A DNA stretch of 64,000 nt from Solen grandis (lineage: Eukaryota > Mollusca > Bivalvia > Adapedonta > Solenidae): the NCBI GenBank assembly GCA_021229015.1, contig CM037792.1:4225136-4289135 (forward strand), in the 5' to 3' direction. Positions 1 to 11,926 of this stretch are shown here, piece after piece. The notes below the pieces were generated by a model. It ran no database searches. It saw nothing but the letters and a program-made list of their open reading frames with translations, and was not told the DNA's origin. The position numbers and the translations under genes were made by a program. Numbering within the stretch: position 1 is the first letter of the stretch; each line of letters starts with the position of its first letter.

Positions 1-75
1 ACTGCATTAAGTAGACATCGTCTCCAAATAACTGAAATACTGTCGGTGGGACGTTAAACCGAACAAACAAACAAA
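1..75 (+). repeat. SINE-B tail (3' end of a tRNA-derived SINE)
   Basis: This is the 3' part of the SINE family called SINE-B here (full copy at about 25178-25485). It has the shared blocks gtagacatcgtctccaaat, tgaaatactgtcggtggg and acgttaaacc, followed by a short aaac-type tail. The 5' part lies outside the window. Confidence 0.75.
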
Positions 76-321
76 CAAACTAAACAAGTGTTGACAATGA
101 TTTAATGATTTAATCTATTGCATGGTAGCATTTACGGTTTTATTCCCGCGACTGTACACGAAATTAAAAAAAGAAAAGAATATTGATATGCAGAATTAAT
201 AGGTTTAAGTTTAATTGCTTATATTTTGAAAACTGATAAAACTAGACCCAAATATGCTACAATTGAATTGTAGGGATTTTCAGGACATATATTTTGGTAC
301 CTAGAATACAAAAATTGGAAT

Positions 322-540
322 CTCTCAGCCCCTCACCGCTGTGGGTTAGAATCCCGGTAGGGACTTCGGATTTTTCATGTGAGGAAGCCCTCCAGCTGGC
401 TTGCGGTAGGTCGGTGATTCTATCCGTGTACCTCTGTGTACTCGGGGTCTTCCTCCACCTGTAATTAGCTGGACGTCTCTATATGATTGAAATACTATCA
501 CAGCGACGGTAAACCCAAATACAACAACAACAACAACTAC
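322..540 (+). repeat. SINE-A copy, 5' truncated
   Basis: The copy starts in the B-box-like part (ctcagcccctcaccgctgtg, then gggttagaatcccggtaggg). It continues through the family body (ttttcatgtgaggaagccct, gcttgcggtaggtcggtg, tagctggacgtc) and ends in gcgacggtaaaccc plus a caa-rich tail. It matches the full copy at about 54225-54470. Because it lacks the A-box end it is probably transcriptionally inert. Confidence 0.8.
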
Positions 541-839
541 TAAAATCAAAATAAAGATTTATTTATTTTTGCCATATGGCTTACTTCACAAAGTTCATGC
601 ATGAGAAGTCCATAAGAAAAAAAAGTAAAATGTAGGAAATATGATATATATTCTTTCTAACGGTATTTATCTTTACATTTCAAAATGTTGCAGAAAGTCC
701 TATCATTCGTATCAACGAATGAAATCTAGTTATTCTTTTTTCCTTCCTCTTATATTTGTGTTAATTTCGAGGTGTTGCAATTGACTCAGAACAAGGAAAA
801 TTTTATGGCATATATTTCAAACCATGAACTTTCGGATGC

Positions 840-3560
840 AATGAATTTCAGGTTCATATGACGTCATATAATGTCAGATTTGACGTCAGATGAAAAAGTT
901 TGTACGCGGTCTACAGCCATTAATTCTGGACCGATTTTCATAAATTTTTCACAGAATGTGTATGTTAGGCTCTAGTTGTGCATCCCGTTGTCCGTTTTTC
1001 AACATTCGAACTAAAGACGTCAAATTTCAAATGCGTATGAAATCGCTTACAGATGAGCTAGAAAGATGGTATTTGGACAGAATATAAGTCTCTCGGTTTT
1101 TTTTTTTGGAATGTGTATGACGCATATGACGTCATGAGGTGAAATGTAATTTCTAAATTTACGTGTTAATTTTTACCTTGAAAGTTTAAAATGTTTCAGG
1201 AAATTTTATTTCAATAATTTTATTTGACTGTGACGTGTTTTGACGTCAAACTTGACGTCGTCTAAAAATGTTTGTACGTGTCTACAGCCATTATTTCTTG
1301 GTCGATTTTCATCAAAATTTCACAGAATGTTTATGTTACACTCTAGTTGTGCATTCCAGTGTCCGTTTATCAAAATTCGAAAATGCAAATTTTATGGCTA
1401 ATCCAAGTTTCGAACCATTGACGTCAAATTTCAAATGCGTATAAAATCGCTTACAGATGAGCTAGAAAGATGAGATTTGGACAGAATATAAGTCTCTAGG
1501 TTTTCTTTATCGGTCCTGAAATAATGGCTGTAGACCGTGTAAAACCCTTTTGTCCTGACGTCAAACCTTATGTTATATGACGCCAAATGAATAAAAATGT
1601 CTACAGTAATGTGATACAGTTATTTATTTTAATGCTCCGTGCCCCCTTCAATTGAACAAGAAACTTCAATGAAGATATGAGAAATGAATATTTCGTAGAA
1701 AAGGAATCTTGTATACCTTTTTAGCATGTTAAGAGGACTAGTAATACTTCATTCCCTTGCAGAACACGAAGATTGGGTATTATTGTAGTTATCTTAAAAA
1801 TGGTTCTGGAAAAAATAGCATTATGAAATAATAACTGAAAACAAAGTCACATATTCCCTTTTGAATGCAATGACTTTAAAATTTAAATTATGTTATATGA
1901 CATCACAGATTTCCTCTGCTATTTATTTATGTTTGCACTCTACAGCTGTCAATTCGGGACGGATTTTCTTCAATTTTTGAAGATGGTGTATGTCAGAAAA
2001 GTAAATAAGTATGATCAGGTTTGACATGGTTTGCAGTGCAGAAAGCCCTTTCTTTTGTTCAGAACAAAAGAAGTCTAGTTATTATTCCTCATTTTCCAAC
2101 CAAATCCAAGAGTTAATTTCAGTATGTTGCCAGTGTCTGAGCAAAATGAAAATTAAATTGCCTCGACAAAAGTTCAAATTTTAAATTCTATCATTTTTAA
2201 TTTTCAATGACGCCAAATGACGTCAGATTTGACGTCAGCATCAAATGTTTGTTCGCGCTCTGGAGCCTTTATTTTTTGTCGTTTTATCTTGGTATTTTTA
2301 CAGAACAAGTATGTTATGATGTAGATGTGCACCTTGTCTTTCACATTTTAAAATTCGAAAAATTAAAGAATTTATGGCAAAACCGAGTTTCGAACTTTGG
2401 TCTTAAAACTATCATTTAATGTTACAAAGGCTACTGATGAGTTAGAAGCATGAAAATTGGACAGCTAATCGGCCCAGATGTTTACTTTCTTTTTTCTGAA
2501 AGATTACCTTTTATGTCACGTGGTTATGACGTCATTTAAAGGGCAAAATCCTATTTTTTTCAAGATTTCTCTCGCTCTGACATCATACATTCCGAGTCAG
2601 TTTTAATGAAATTGAAATTGCAGCGATAAAAAAGTATCTTTTTATGCATTCTATCATTTTTAATTTTCATTGGCGTCATATGACGTCATATTTGACGTCA
2701 GTTTTAAAAGTTTGTTCGCGCTCTAAAGCCTTCAATTCTGGTCCGACAATCTTGATATTTTTACAGAAGATGTATTTTAGGATGTAGATATGCACCTTGG
2801 CATTTACATTTCCAAATTCGAAAAGATTAAGATTTCATGGCAATGCCGAGTTTCGAACTTTGGTCCAAAAACAAAATTTAAATGTTACAAAGCCCCCTGA
2901 TGCGTTAGAGGCATGAAAATTGGACAGCATATCGGCATAGAGGTTTACATTCTATTTTCTGCATTATTTATTTTGAGTCACGTGGTTATGACGTCACCAA
3001 AAAAGATAAGCTTTCTTTCGCTCTAGTATCATGAATATTGAGTCAGTCTTAATTAAATCTTCAGAATTAATAGAGTTAAGATTGAAGTGATGCATAATGC
3101 AAAAACAAAAAAATAATCACGTGGTTATGACGTCATGCATACTAAAGCAAGAATTATTTTTAAAAAATCATATAAAATCGCCAATTAGACCAATGAATTT
3201 ATAATTTTCAAAATGTCGAGACTTAGTACGTTCATAAGGTCTTAAAAATTTCAAGTAATTACGTCATTAAACATGTCGGATATTCATGTTTGATGGTATG
3301 CCTACTTGAAAACAAACCTGTTCGCATTCTCGAAAAAAAAAATCTGGATTAATAGAACGTTAGCTGAACATGTCCTTTCAAAAAAAGATATTTTTCTTTA
3401 GACACTTGATTTTGACGTCGTTGAAATATAAAAAATCATTCATTTCAATATGTATTCGCGCTCTAGCGTCATGAGTATTGATGCCAATCTTAAGCAAACC
3501 TTAAAGAATTTATGTTGTGTCACTTGCAAAAAAGTCCAGAAAATTTTAAGTGATTACGTT
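840..3560. repeat. Degenerate tandem array rich in TGACGTCA
   Basis: Several diverged units of roughly 330-460 bp recur here. Each carries a gacgtcatat/tttgacgtca block, then a tttgt(a/t)cgcg(g/c)tct block, then a cattaattctggaccgattt-like block, then cagaa(t/c)gtgtatgtta, then an aaattcgaaaa block. Units are recognisable near 858, 1206, 1545, 1888, 2205 and 2665, with looser ones to about 3560. The palindrome TGACGTCA, which is the cAMP-response-element consensus, occurs at least twelve times. No coding potential is seen. Whether the array is a mobile-element cluster or a satellite cannot be told. Confidence 0.7.
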
Positions 3561-3765
3561 ATCAAACTTGACTTATTCATGTTTTTCGTAAAAGGGCTAA
3601 TTCATGTAAATCTATTAATTTGAAGAAAGAAATGAAAGTGGTCATTGGTTTGATAGAGCAAGATCCCATTGTTCTTTTGCAGGAATGAGTGCCTGTGTTG
3701 AATAGTGAATTGTGATACGTTTTTGAGTAAATGAGTCGCATTTACGATGAAATAGTATAAACACA

Positions 3766-3830
3766 TTAAAAATCAATCATCGGGTTGCCTGAACGTGTGT
3801 ACGTGCACGAATAACAGTCGAACCCGGCCA
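3766..3830 (-). pseudogene. Fragment of a Ly6/uPAR-type exon
   Basis: Read on the minus strand after an acceptor-like TTTCAG, this stretch gives AGFDCYSCTYTRSGNPMIDF and then a stop. It is nearly the same as the first 20 residues of the intact exon at 62164-62322. The match breaks off after this point, and the rest of the exon, with its remaining cysteines, is absent. It belongs to the duplicated segment and is best read as an exon relic, although a diverged member of a local Ly6 cluster is possible. Confidence 0.6.
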
Positions 3831-3866
3831 CTGAAATGTAAATAGTTGTGCATAACCTGTCCTTAA

Positions 3867-4020
3867 GGTAAAGTCCCTGTAATGATTCCGCTACGTCTTG
3901 GACCACTTAACCTCTACCAAGATAACCAAGGTACCCAAATGAAACATTAGGAAACCTTGGTTATCTCCGTGAAAGGCCATGAGGTCCGAAATATAGCGGA
4001 ATCATAACAGGGACTTTACC
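3867..4020. mobile_element. 154-bp MITE-like inverted-repeat element
   Basis: The ends are inverted repeats of about 25 bp: ggtaaagtccctgtaatgat at the left and its near-perfect reverse complement ending in cagggactttacc at the right. The interior (taccaagataaccaaggtac and ccttggttatctccgtgaaa) is also partly self-complementary, so the whole element can fold back. It has no coding capacity. It sits in extra sequence that is absent from the right copy of the duplication. A clear target-site duplication could not be defined. Confidence 0.65.
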
Positions 4021-4087
4021 CGAAATTGTTAATCAATTTATATGTTATATATCGATTAGGAAACAGGCCCTAACAATTTACATTAAC

Positions 4088-4235
4088 AGCTTTCGATAGT
4101 TCCTGGATTGGACTAGTACTTTGCGCTTGGGAGTGCCGTGAACATTTTTTGCACAACGCGGGGTTCGAATCCACACATTTTGGATCCGCAATCATGTACC
4201 TTACTAGTGGACCACGGCGTCCTCTAATATGTTAA
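4088..4235 (-). repeat. SINE-D copy on the minus strand
   Basis: The copy reads as the reverse of the SINE-D consensus seen at 14192-14356. It has gttcctggattggactagta, then the cgcggggttcgaatccacac B-box-like block, then ttggatccgcaatcatgtac. It lies inside the duplicated segment, and its counterpart is at about 62360-62495. Confidence 0.65.
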
Positions 4236-5025
4236 AGGGAGTAAGAACTATTTCTATGTCCGTGATCTAATCGTGCGTTATGGGTTTTCGTTCTGATTTG
4301 ATTAAGTCGGACTGTTTATTTCAAAGTTAATCGCATGATCAAGTGTAAGTAAATATCATAAATGATTATTTAAATTTGTCACGAATCTGTAATGATGTCA
4401 TGGAGGATGGACCATACACATGAAAAGAATATCTGAACGTAAATATATATACACATGTAAATGCACATAATCATGGAAATTAGAAAATGAAATGATTGAA
4501 TTCCGATGTTGCAAAGCTTCGTAGATATATTTACTCATTTAGATATAACATTTCTATCAGAAGACAACATTAACTGGATGAACTTACTAGGATGTCTTAT
4601 GTAAAAAAAATCAATATACGTTTTTCAAATATATTTATATGCAGGTTAGGGTAGTGCAGAGGTTAATTGTTCAGTCGATTGACTCTCTTATGATATTGAA
4701 TTCATTATTGATTTTTAGATCAGTTTCAAATATTTCTGTAAGTCATTTTAAAAGGTTTATCCAAGTACACGTAGTTATTTAGAATTTTGGTATTTGTATG
4801 TTGAAATTTTTACATAAAATATGCTCATACAGAAGAAAATCGTAGTAGTTTCGTTTAAACTTAAACTTACTTAATTTCACGTCGATTGCGAAACAAGCTT
4901 TCACAATTTATACTAATCCCTCGCGACGGTTCCTGGGTTGGACCAGTACTTCGAACTCACAACCCCATAGTAGTTTATCAAATTTATACACGATTGAAAC
5001 TATAGTATCTTGATAATAAGCTTTA

Positions 5026-5041
5026 AAGAAAAAAGGAAAGC

Positions 5042-5075
<34 letters not shown>

Positions 5076-6000
5076 GTTCAGCATAAGTCACCCATTTAGT
5101 TCACATATATATATAATACAGAACAGGATTAAATCGAAAGATAAAAGCTTATTGAGATTTGCTCCTTGTTAAGATAAATATTTGAAGATATGGCGAATTC
5201 TATGAAGATTTTCCATATAATAGAATATGTTTAACATTTTGAAAACCAAATATATTTACATGAGGGTACATTCTTTATTAGTTGAAAGAAAAAAGAAAAG
5301 AAAAAAACACACAAGAAGAATAAACAATACTCAGTAACACAAAAAGGAAGAAAGAAAAAAAGAAAGATGATAATGATAGGGAAGTAAAGAAAGATAACCC
5401 GTAGTAGTTGACCCGTTTGTATTATGTTTGAAACTATTGATAATAACTTTAAAAAAAATGAAATAATAATAATAATATAAACAACATGTACACACACCCT
5501 AATCCGAGTACACCGACACTACTCAGAAACGCATCCCACCACTCCTGTTCCGGGAAATATTAATGTATATGACTAAGTTTACATAAATAATTACCTTATT
5601 GGATATCCCTATTATCAATATATGTTAAAAAGGAAAAGTTGATTATCTTTATTAAGGAAACAAGAATGATGAAGTTCCCCTTGTATAGCTAAGTAATACC
5701 TAGCGCTAAGTAGGGTTGATGGAGTACGAATCTTAAAGCAAAACTAAGTAGGGATCATGTTATTTCTGTAACATATAAAGAGACATGAAAGGTGAGCCAG
5801 CTTAATTCTATTCATGGTGTGTTTATGTTTATGGTGTTCACGGATGCATTTTAACGAATGCAAGTTGAACACTGTATGCCTAAACATTGCCTGTGCAATT
5901 ACAATTCCTTTAACTGAATACGTTGTTTTGACTGATAACCTATTCATCAATAGTTCTTCTGTGTAACATATACACATGGCATTTACTTATCACAAGGGAT
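5026..6000. other. Gene-free stretch, low complexity
   Basis: The stretch holds a pure T run of about 30 at 5045-5074, purine-rich A/G sequence around 5285-5395, and AT-rich unique DNA. Open frames here (for example minus 5231-5497) are low-complexity translations of A/G runs with no domain or splice context. Nothing recognisable is encoded. Confidence 0.5.
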
Positions 6001-6002
6001 TT

Positions 6003-6140
6003 GGGAATCTGTGGTCGAGAGAGTAACTTAGTTAACATTGCTCAGCCCCTCACCGCTCTAGGTTCGAGTCGGATCGCTCCTGAGATGAAGCCTTATGGTG
6101 TTTGACCGGTAGTTCAGTCCGGGTGACAGAGATAAATCGG
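6003..6140 (+). repeat. Diverged SINE-A head
   Basis: The head part of SINE-A is visible (tggtcgagagagtaacttag, then cagcccctcaccgctctagg, then ttcgagtcgg). The body is diverged, with only gatgaagcc and a weak ggtagttcagtccggg-like match left. This is an old copy. Confidence 0.5.
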
Positions 6141-7000
6141 ACTCAAATTCTACCAACAATACCTGGTACTAAGTAATACTTCATCTCTTTAACACAACTT
6201 TCATTTTTTTTTAATCAATCAATATCTAAATAAAAAACTCAAGTTTACATATATTGTTACATATCTGACTAACAATATTTGCTATGAAACGACAAAAAAA
6301 GAAAGGTAATATTAAGGAGCACATAAAGTACTTAAGTATTAATTACAGCTAAGTAAATTTCATGATTCTTCCACATAAGATTATTTTGTCGTCATATAAT
6401 TAGAAGGGGACATAATCTCGTTCACATGAAATCACATGTCTGACATTGTTACCTCTCTATCAGTTGATCGTTGTATTGGCGCCGATTTGCCCTGTTGATG
6501 TCACATTTCACAGGTTATAAAAAGTTTTTGAAGTAATCTTTATTTTATTGACAATCCACTGAAGTAAATTATGAGCCTGAGTGTGATGATTTTTACGCAG
6601 AATCAAAATATAGAAAAACATATAATAAATAAAAAATAAAATAAAACTATTTTAAAAGAGTATGAACTAAAAGTATTATGTAGTCTGGAATTTCTAAAAT
6701 ACGTTTCTTTAATATATTTGGTTAAGTTTATTAGTATGTATTTGCTTTAAAAATATTTATCAAATCAAGTACATAGCAAATTTATAATATGACAATGTGT
6801 AGTTTTGTGATGGTAGAAGCCGAAGCTTATTTAAACCTTCTCCCGTGAGTATGTTTTATTGTTTACTTACAACAAATTATAATATTTCTTCTTCACAGAT
6901 GGTTTAAAATGTTTACCAATATCTAAAACAAATCTGGTACATTCCCATGCTTAATGAAACTCGTCCTCAATATCTATATGGTTACAACTCTCCACGTAAA
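6141..7000. other. Gene-free stretch, no feature seen
   Basis: This is AT-rich DNA with poly-A and poly-T runs and frequent stops on all frames. No exon-like island, repeat boundary or RNA-like structure was recognised. Confidence 0.4.
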
Positions 7001-8658
7001 ATATTTAGTTATGTTTGTTGTACCTATCTGTCTGGGTATGTAAAGGAAGGACTGATGAACGAAGTTTTAATAAGGATGACCTAACAGATCTAGGCAAACT
7101 ATCTTAGTTTTCTTCATTTTATATAGTAATTTTCAATATTCTATACACATCTAATAATCCCTTTCTTATAGTCGAAACCATTCCATTTTAAAATGATCGA
7201 TTGCCGACTGTTTAGAAGTAAAAGTAAGGTAATTGATACATGGATTATGAATACTTTCAAATTGATTAATACCTCCTTGATAGTGTAAAAAATGCTTTAT
7301 ATGGAAACCTAGTTCTTCAACCCACGATTTGCATCATTTACAGAATTAGCATATATGTGTCTTATTATGATATTTTCGCAATTGTCATCTTTAAACCAAT
7401 GTTTACATCCCTTTTCATTTAAATTATATTATTTTAGTATGTGATATATCGACATTTAAACAAAAGTTACTGCAATATTCGCATAAAAGATCAAAGTTCA
7501 TGAAGTTTTGTATTTCCTCAGTTCCTCAGGACATTTACCAAGTATGGCCGTATCATCAGCAAAACGAAGTAAATTTACAACAATATTGTCTATATTGATA
7601 CCAGAGTTGTCAGACTAACTCTAACTTTTTAATAAATGTCAAAATTACCTCTAAGTTCCTCAAGCCAACAGCTATTTAGTTATGTTTGTTGTACCTATCT
7701 GTCTGGGTATGTAAAGGAAGGACTGATGAACGAAGTTTTAATAAGGATGACCTAACAGATCTAGGCAAACTATCTTAGTTTTCTTCATTTTATATAGTAA
7801 TTTTCAATATTCTATACACATCTAATAATCCCTTTCTTATAGTCGAAACCATTCCATTTTAAAATGATCGATTGCCGACTGTTTAGAAGTAAAAGTAAGG
7901 TAATTGATACATGGATTATGAATACTTTCAAATTGATTAATACCTCCTTGATAGTGTAAAAAATGCTTTATATGGAAACCTAGTTCTTCAACCCACGATT
8001 TGCATCATTTACAGAATTAGCATAAATGTGTCTTATTATGATATTTTCGCAATTGTCATCTTTAAACCAATGTTTACATACCTGCCCTATTTTCCATAAA
8101 TTATAGTACAGTTAGTATTCGAATATAATATTTAAAATCCTTAAAACAATAAAAATAAATAAAAAGTGAATTCTATCTACTTCTTTGTACTTGGTATATC
8201 CATATTTTTCGCAAGTTTCCTATAAATGCATCAAATAGTTGACAATAAATGTGTGCTTGATTGCAAAAAATCCTTACATTTACGAAGTTATAAGCGCAAG
8301 ATGCTATTGGTTAAGAGTTTCCGGTATAATGAAATAAATTACCCAGCCGTACATGTAATGATTCATGACTCATTAGGTCCTTCTAGTCGAAGTAAAGGCC
8401 AAATGATATCTTGTTTTAAATTATATTATTTTAGTATGTGATATATCGACATTTAAACAAAAGTTACTGCAATATTCGCATAAAAGATCAAAGTTCATGA
8501 AGTTTTGTATTTCCTCAGTTCCTCAGGACATTTACCAAGTATGGCCGCAAAACGAAGTAAATTTACAACAATATTGTCTATATTGATACCAGAGTTGTCA
8601 GACTAACTCTAACTTCTTAATAAATGTCAAAATTACCTCTAAGTTCCTCAAACCAACA
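7001..8658 (+). repeat. Local tandem duplication (A-B-A'-B')
   Basis: Block A at about 7001-7405, starting ttagttatgtttgttgtacc, is repeated almost exactly at about 7673-8079. Block B at about 7418-7672, starting taaattatattattttagta, is repeated at about 8413-8658. The second unit contains about 330 bp of extra sequence (8084-8412) between A' and B'. Differences between copies are few, such as the short deletion of tatcatca near 8547, so the duplication is recent. No gene is seen in either unit. Confidence 0.85.
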
Positions 8659-9179
8659 GCATATTGAAAAAAAAAATCTAAATAAATGGAACAACATTTT
8701 AAACAAGATTTAAAATCCTGGTACATATTTCTTTTAACAATTTTGAGTATTTTATCACTAATGCCGCTGTGATTTATGTTTTTTTCAGCCATAACCAATT
8801 TCGATAAACAATATCAAGACACTAATATAAACAACATAAACACCCATTTCCCTAAAAACTTTCCAATGACCGACATAAGACATAAATTACAACCGCAGTT
8901 GACCGTACCTACCAAAATCCAAACTGCGCATCCGATATAACAGTTTTGTCTTCACACTATTTTATTACACGCTTATTTAAGATGGTAATAAACGAATAAC
9001 AACAAAGTCATACCCCAGTAAATATTAACATATTCAACTGACTCTTCTTTTTTGTGTGTAAAGGTATTTCAATTTCTTTAAACCATTGTCTGGAAAAATA
9101 ACCCTTTGTCTAGGATTAACAAGACCTGATGGTATTATAGACGTTTTTTTTCCGTGCCTTTTTTCATCAAAAGTAAGTG

Positions 9180-9530
9180 AAAGGTCAAGGTCAAGTTTAA
9201 CTGCATAATGAAGAATTCCATCCAATTAAGCAAGAGTCCAAATATTGAAGCTATCCTATGAAGCACATCAAAGTTATAAGATTAAACCAAATTTAAAACT
9301 GTCAAGACGCTACCTAAAAAAAGAGAAAGGTAAAGGCCACGGGGTCAGCTGCATTATATTATGTATAAGGTCCATCCACTTTAGCAACTGTCCAGATCTT
9401 GAAGCCCAATGGAGGACAGAGAAAATACAGCAGGTCAACCTGAACGGACGCCCGACGACTCCTGACACCCGACACACGCCCGGATATCATTAATTTAAAA
9501 GACGGATTTTTTCTCTGAAAAATCCGTCCA
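9180..9530 (+). repeat. Dispersed repeat 3' end with terminal hairpin
   Basis: The stretch ends in direct CCGAC-type sub-repeats (cggacgcccgacgactcctg, acacccgacacacgcccgga). A short perfect hairpin follows: gacggattttt at 9501-9511, a 6-nt loop, and aaaaatccgtc at 9518-9528. Sequence with such repeated acgcc/cgac ends next to a hairpin is typical of non-autonomous interspersed repeats. The family could not be named, and the left boundary is approximate. Confidence 0.4.
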
Positions 9531-10369
9531 AAAATATCGCAACTATGTGGGGACGACAGAATATTAACACATCCAATAAACTACATGTATTGATTAAGTA
9601 TACAATAACGCCGCACGGTTTATTTCACCCGATAGTTAAATAGCATTTACAACCTCATTAACTGTAACTGAATAATCTAATTCTGAAAACGAATATTTCG
9701 ATGCTTTCGTTACTGACACTTCAAAATTCATTTACGCAACGCGGCGTTTTTTGCTCAAAGGTCTCAAAATATGGACTCAAATACTGTGTGATGCTTCTCG
9801 TACTTCATAAGTAGAGAAGATACAATCCAATTCAAACCATCGCGAGGTAAGAATTTTTGTAAATAGTAAACTTGAGGAAGATGAATGAAAATATCTCAAT
9901 GCAGTGCGACCGACTACGGTATTTGACAAAATGATAGAACACGAAGAACAAAGAGTATAAATAGAGTCTAAAACTGGTTATTGCAACCAAAATTTGCCTA
10001 GAGTAGGCAGGACAACGGCCATGGATCTTTAACTGTGTAAGATGTGCTTGAAATTTTCGACCAAACATTCTCTTATAATGATGACTAAATCATGTAACAT
10101 TGTAGTTTGATTTATTATATATAAATCAGTTCACATTGTGTTACTATTGTATATACGCATTCTATTAAAAAGTATATATATTTTGAATATATGGTGCTCT
10201 TTAACAAAATGAGATTAAATAAATAATGCAAGTGTATTGTATTGTTTTATTTTTTTCGGCAAATAATTCTGAATACATAACTCGTTATTGCACAGGGACT
10301 TGCTCCTGTATTATTAAAGAAAAAAAATACTGTACACATGAAGATCAAGTGTGGACATAATTTTTTGGT

Positions 10370-10800
10370 CGATTCATTTTTTTTCCGTGTTCATTTTTTT
10401 TTCCACGGAATCAACAAAATATACCGAAATATACAAAAATCATCTCTCTTGTCTGTTTATTCACTTGAAATTTTAATGAATCCACCAAAAGACAACAACC
10501 TGTACCAGAAGTGAAAGTACATTTTAGAATGAATATCAGCAAGGATGGACAGTTCTGGGGGTCGACTCGCTTAAACTCAACCTTTTCCTTCTATATAATT
10601 TACAGACGGAATCAATAAAATATATGCAGTTATCTACCGAAATATACAAGAATATCTTGAAACTTTTCTCCCTAAGTATGTTTATTTATTTGAAATATCC
10701 TCGAATCCGCCAAAAGGACACCTAGTAAACACCCGACGTCATACCCACGTTGGATTAATGTTGTGACGTCGGTGACCGTTACCCAACGTCTATCCGACTC
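10370..10800 (+). repeat. Imperfect tandem duplication, about 235 bp spacing
   Basis: The block cggaatcaacaaaatatacc / cgaaatatacaaaaatcatc near 10397 recurs as cggaatcaataaaatatatg / cgaaatatacaagaatatct near 10607. Both are followed by gtttattcacttgaaat-like sequence and a caccaaaagac or cgccaaaaggac block. The tail (cccgacgtcatacccacgtt) resembles caacgttggat-type sub-repeats that also occur near 13700-13790. This is a non-coding interspersed repeat. Confidence 0.5.
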
Positions 10801-11016
10801 TCCGTATAGTCCATCGAGATTAGCTGATTTTTAAACCCCCTTTTTTTTCGAAGAAATTTACACGCCGTTGCTTGGATAATTACCCCAATACCTCTGCTCC
10901 GTAATTCGAAATTGTACCTACTTAACTATCAAATAATTTAACTTTCTCACTGACGGGCAGTTGGAGTTGGTTGAAAACTATAAAGAGATTGCGCAGCGCT
11001 TGTAATGAATGTCTTG

Positions 11017-11570
11017 CTAATCGTTTTTATGTTCTATTACAGGTTCCATTTTTGGAAAGATAAATACTGAAATTTTTATTGAGCTTACAATTTCTAAGTC
11101 TGTATTGTTTAATTGAAATGTATGTTTAGTTGGTCTACCTATCCCCAAAAACATATTTTTACTTTTATTTGCTAATCCCCATAATTTGCAGTAATAATCA
11201 ATATCATTTAATAAGAATTGCAGAGATTCAGGCGTTTCGGCAAAAAAAAAAAAAACTGAGTCATCGCAGAATAACAGCATAAATATCTTAATATTGTCTT
11301 CCCGATATAATCCGTCTGTATTTGTATTAACAGAATCATAAATATCAGTGAAGAAAAATAAAAATATCAGACTACAGCTCGGATCCCCAAATGAATCTAT
11401 AAATTGTGAGTGGTGCGATTTGAAACGGACACATGATTTTACGGTTATATAAATAGCTTTTACGGCACTTACCATTTTGGAACATACATTTGCTTGCGCT
11501 AATCTATGTTAGAGATAAGCCCTGTTAATTTTATCAAAACATTTTTCGAAGTCAAGATAAGAGCAATAGA
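11017..11570 (-). pseudogene. Dead non-LTR retrotransposon reverse-transcriptase fragment
   Basis: The minus-strand translation shows palm-domain signatures of a LINE reverse transcriptase. A block near 11513-11562 reads YCSYLDFEKCFDKINRA, matching the conserved LDFxKAFD region. A later frame carries FGDPSCSLIFLFFFTDIYDS and then LLFCDDSVFF, where the YADD-type active site has become CDD. Downstream lies YCKLWGLANKSKNMFLGIGR, the usual segment after the catalytic box. Frame changes separate the blocks, and homopolymer A/T runs break the frame. The upstream endonuclease domain and the C-terminus are absent, so this is an inactive relic. Its family resembles, but is more diverged than, the copy at 34095-35435. 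Confidence 0.8.
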
Positions 11571-11926
11571 TTTTTTTTTCTTTGCATTTAACGTTTTTGT
11601 AAGTATAGAGTGAAACAAAAATATGCAATCAATTGTACATTTTTTCTTCTGAAATCAAAATTGGTTTGGAATTACTTTGTATGTCTATTAGCCCATTTTG
11701 TGAGCCTATTTAACAATGTTTGTAAAAAGATTTTTCTAATACATTTATAAGCGTTATTCCGCTTTAATTTTTGTTGTCATCTTTGTTATCTCCCTTGTAT
11801 ATTGTTACGTCCGTTAACATTTAGATTTAAAAGACATCTCGTCTGAAACCCCTGGATAGAAATTGATGAAACTTGGCATGAATCATCCTTTGGTGGACTT
11901 GCACAAAAGATGCTAAAAACCATTTG

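Larger units (their letters stand above)
3766..5025. repeat. Segmental duplication, left copy
   Basis: This segment aligns in the same orientation with about 62258-63345. Shared blocks include the Ly6 exon start, a minus-strand SINE-D, the ctatttctatgtccgtgatc / cgcatgatcaagtgtaagta region, catggaggatggaccataca, a tgcagaggttaattgttcag region and a second SINE-D fragment. This copy has about 218 bp (3867-4086), including a small inverted-repeat element, that the right copy lacks. Identity looks high, roughly nine bases in ten by eye. Confidence 0.8.

Noticed and set aside
5231..5497. 88-codon hydrophobic minus-strand frame
   Set aside because: It is a translation of A/G-rich low-complexity DNA; the apparent membrane protein is a composition effect.
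9034..9493. Frames around the 9.2 kb repeat as a small gene
   Set aside because: They span an interspersed repeat end with acgcc sub-repeats and a hairpin; no exon features.
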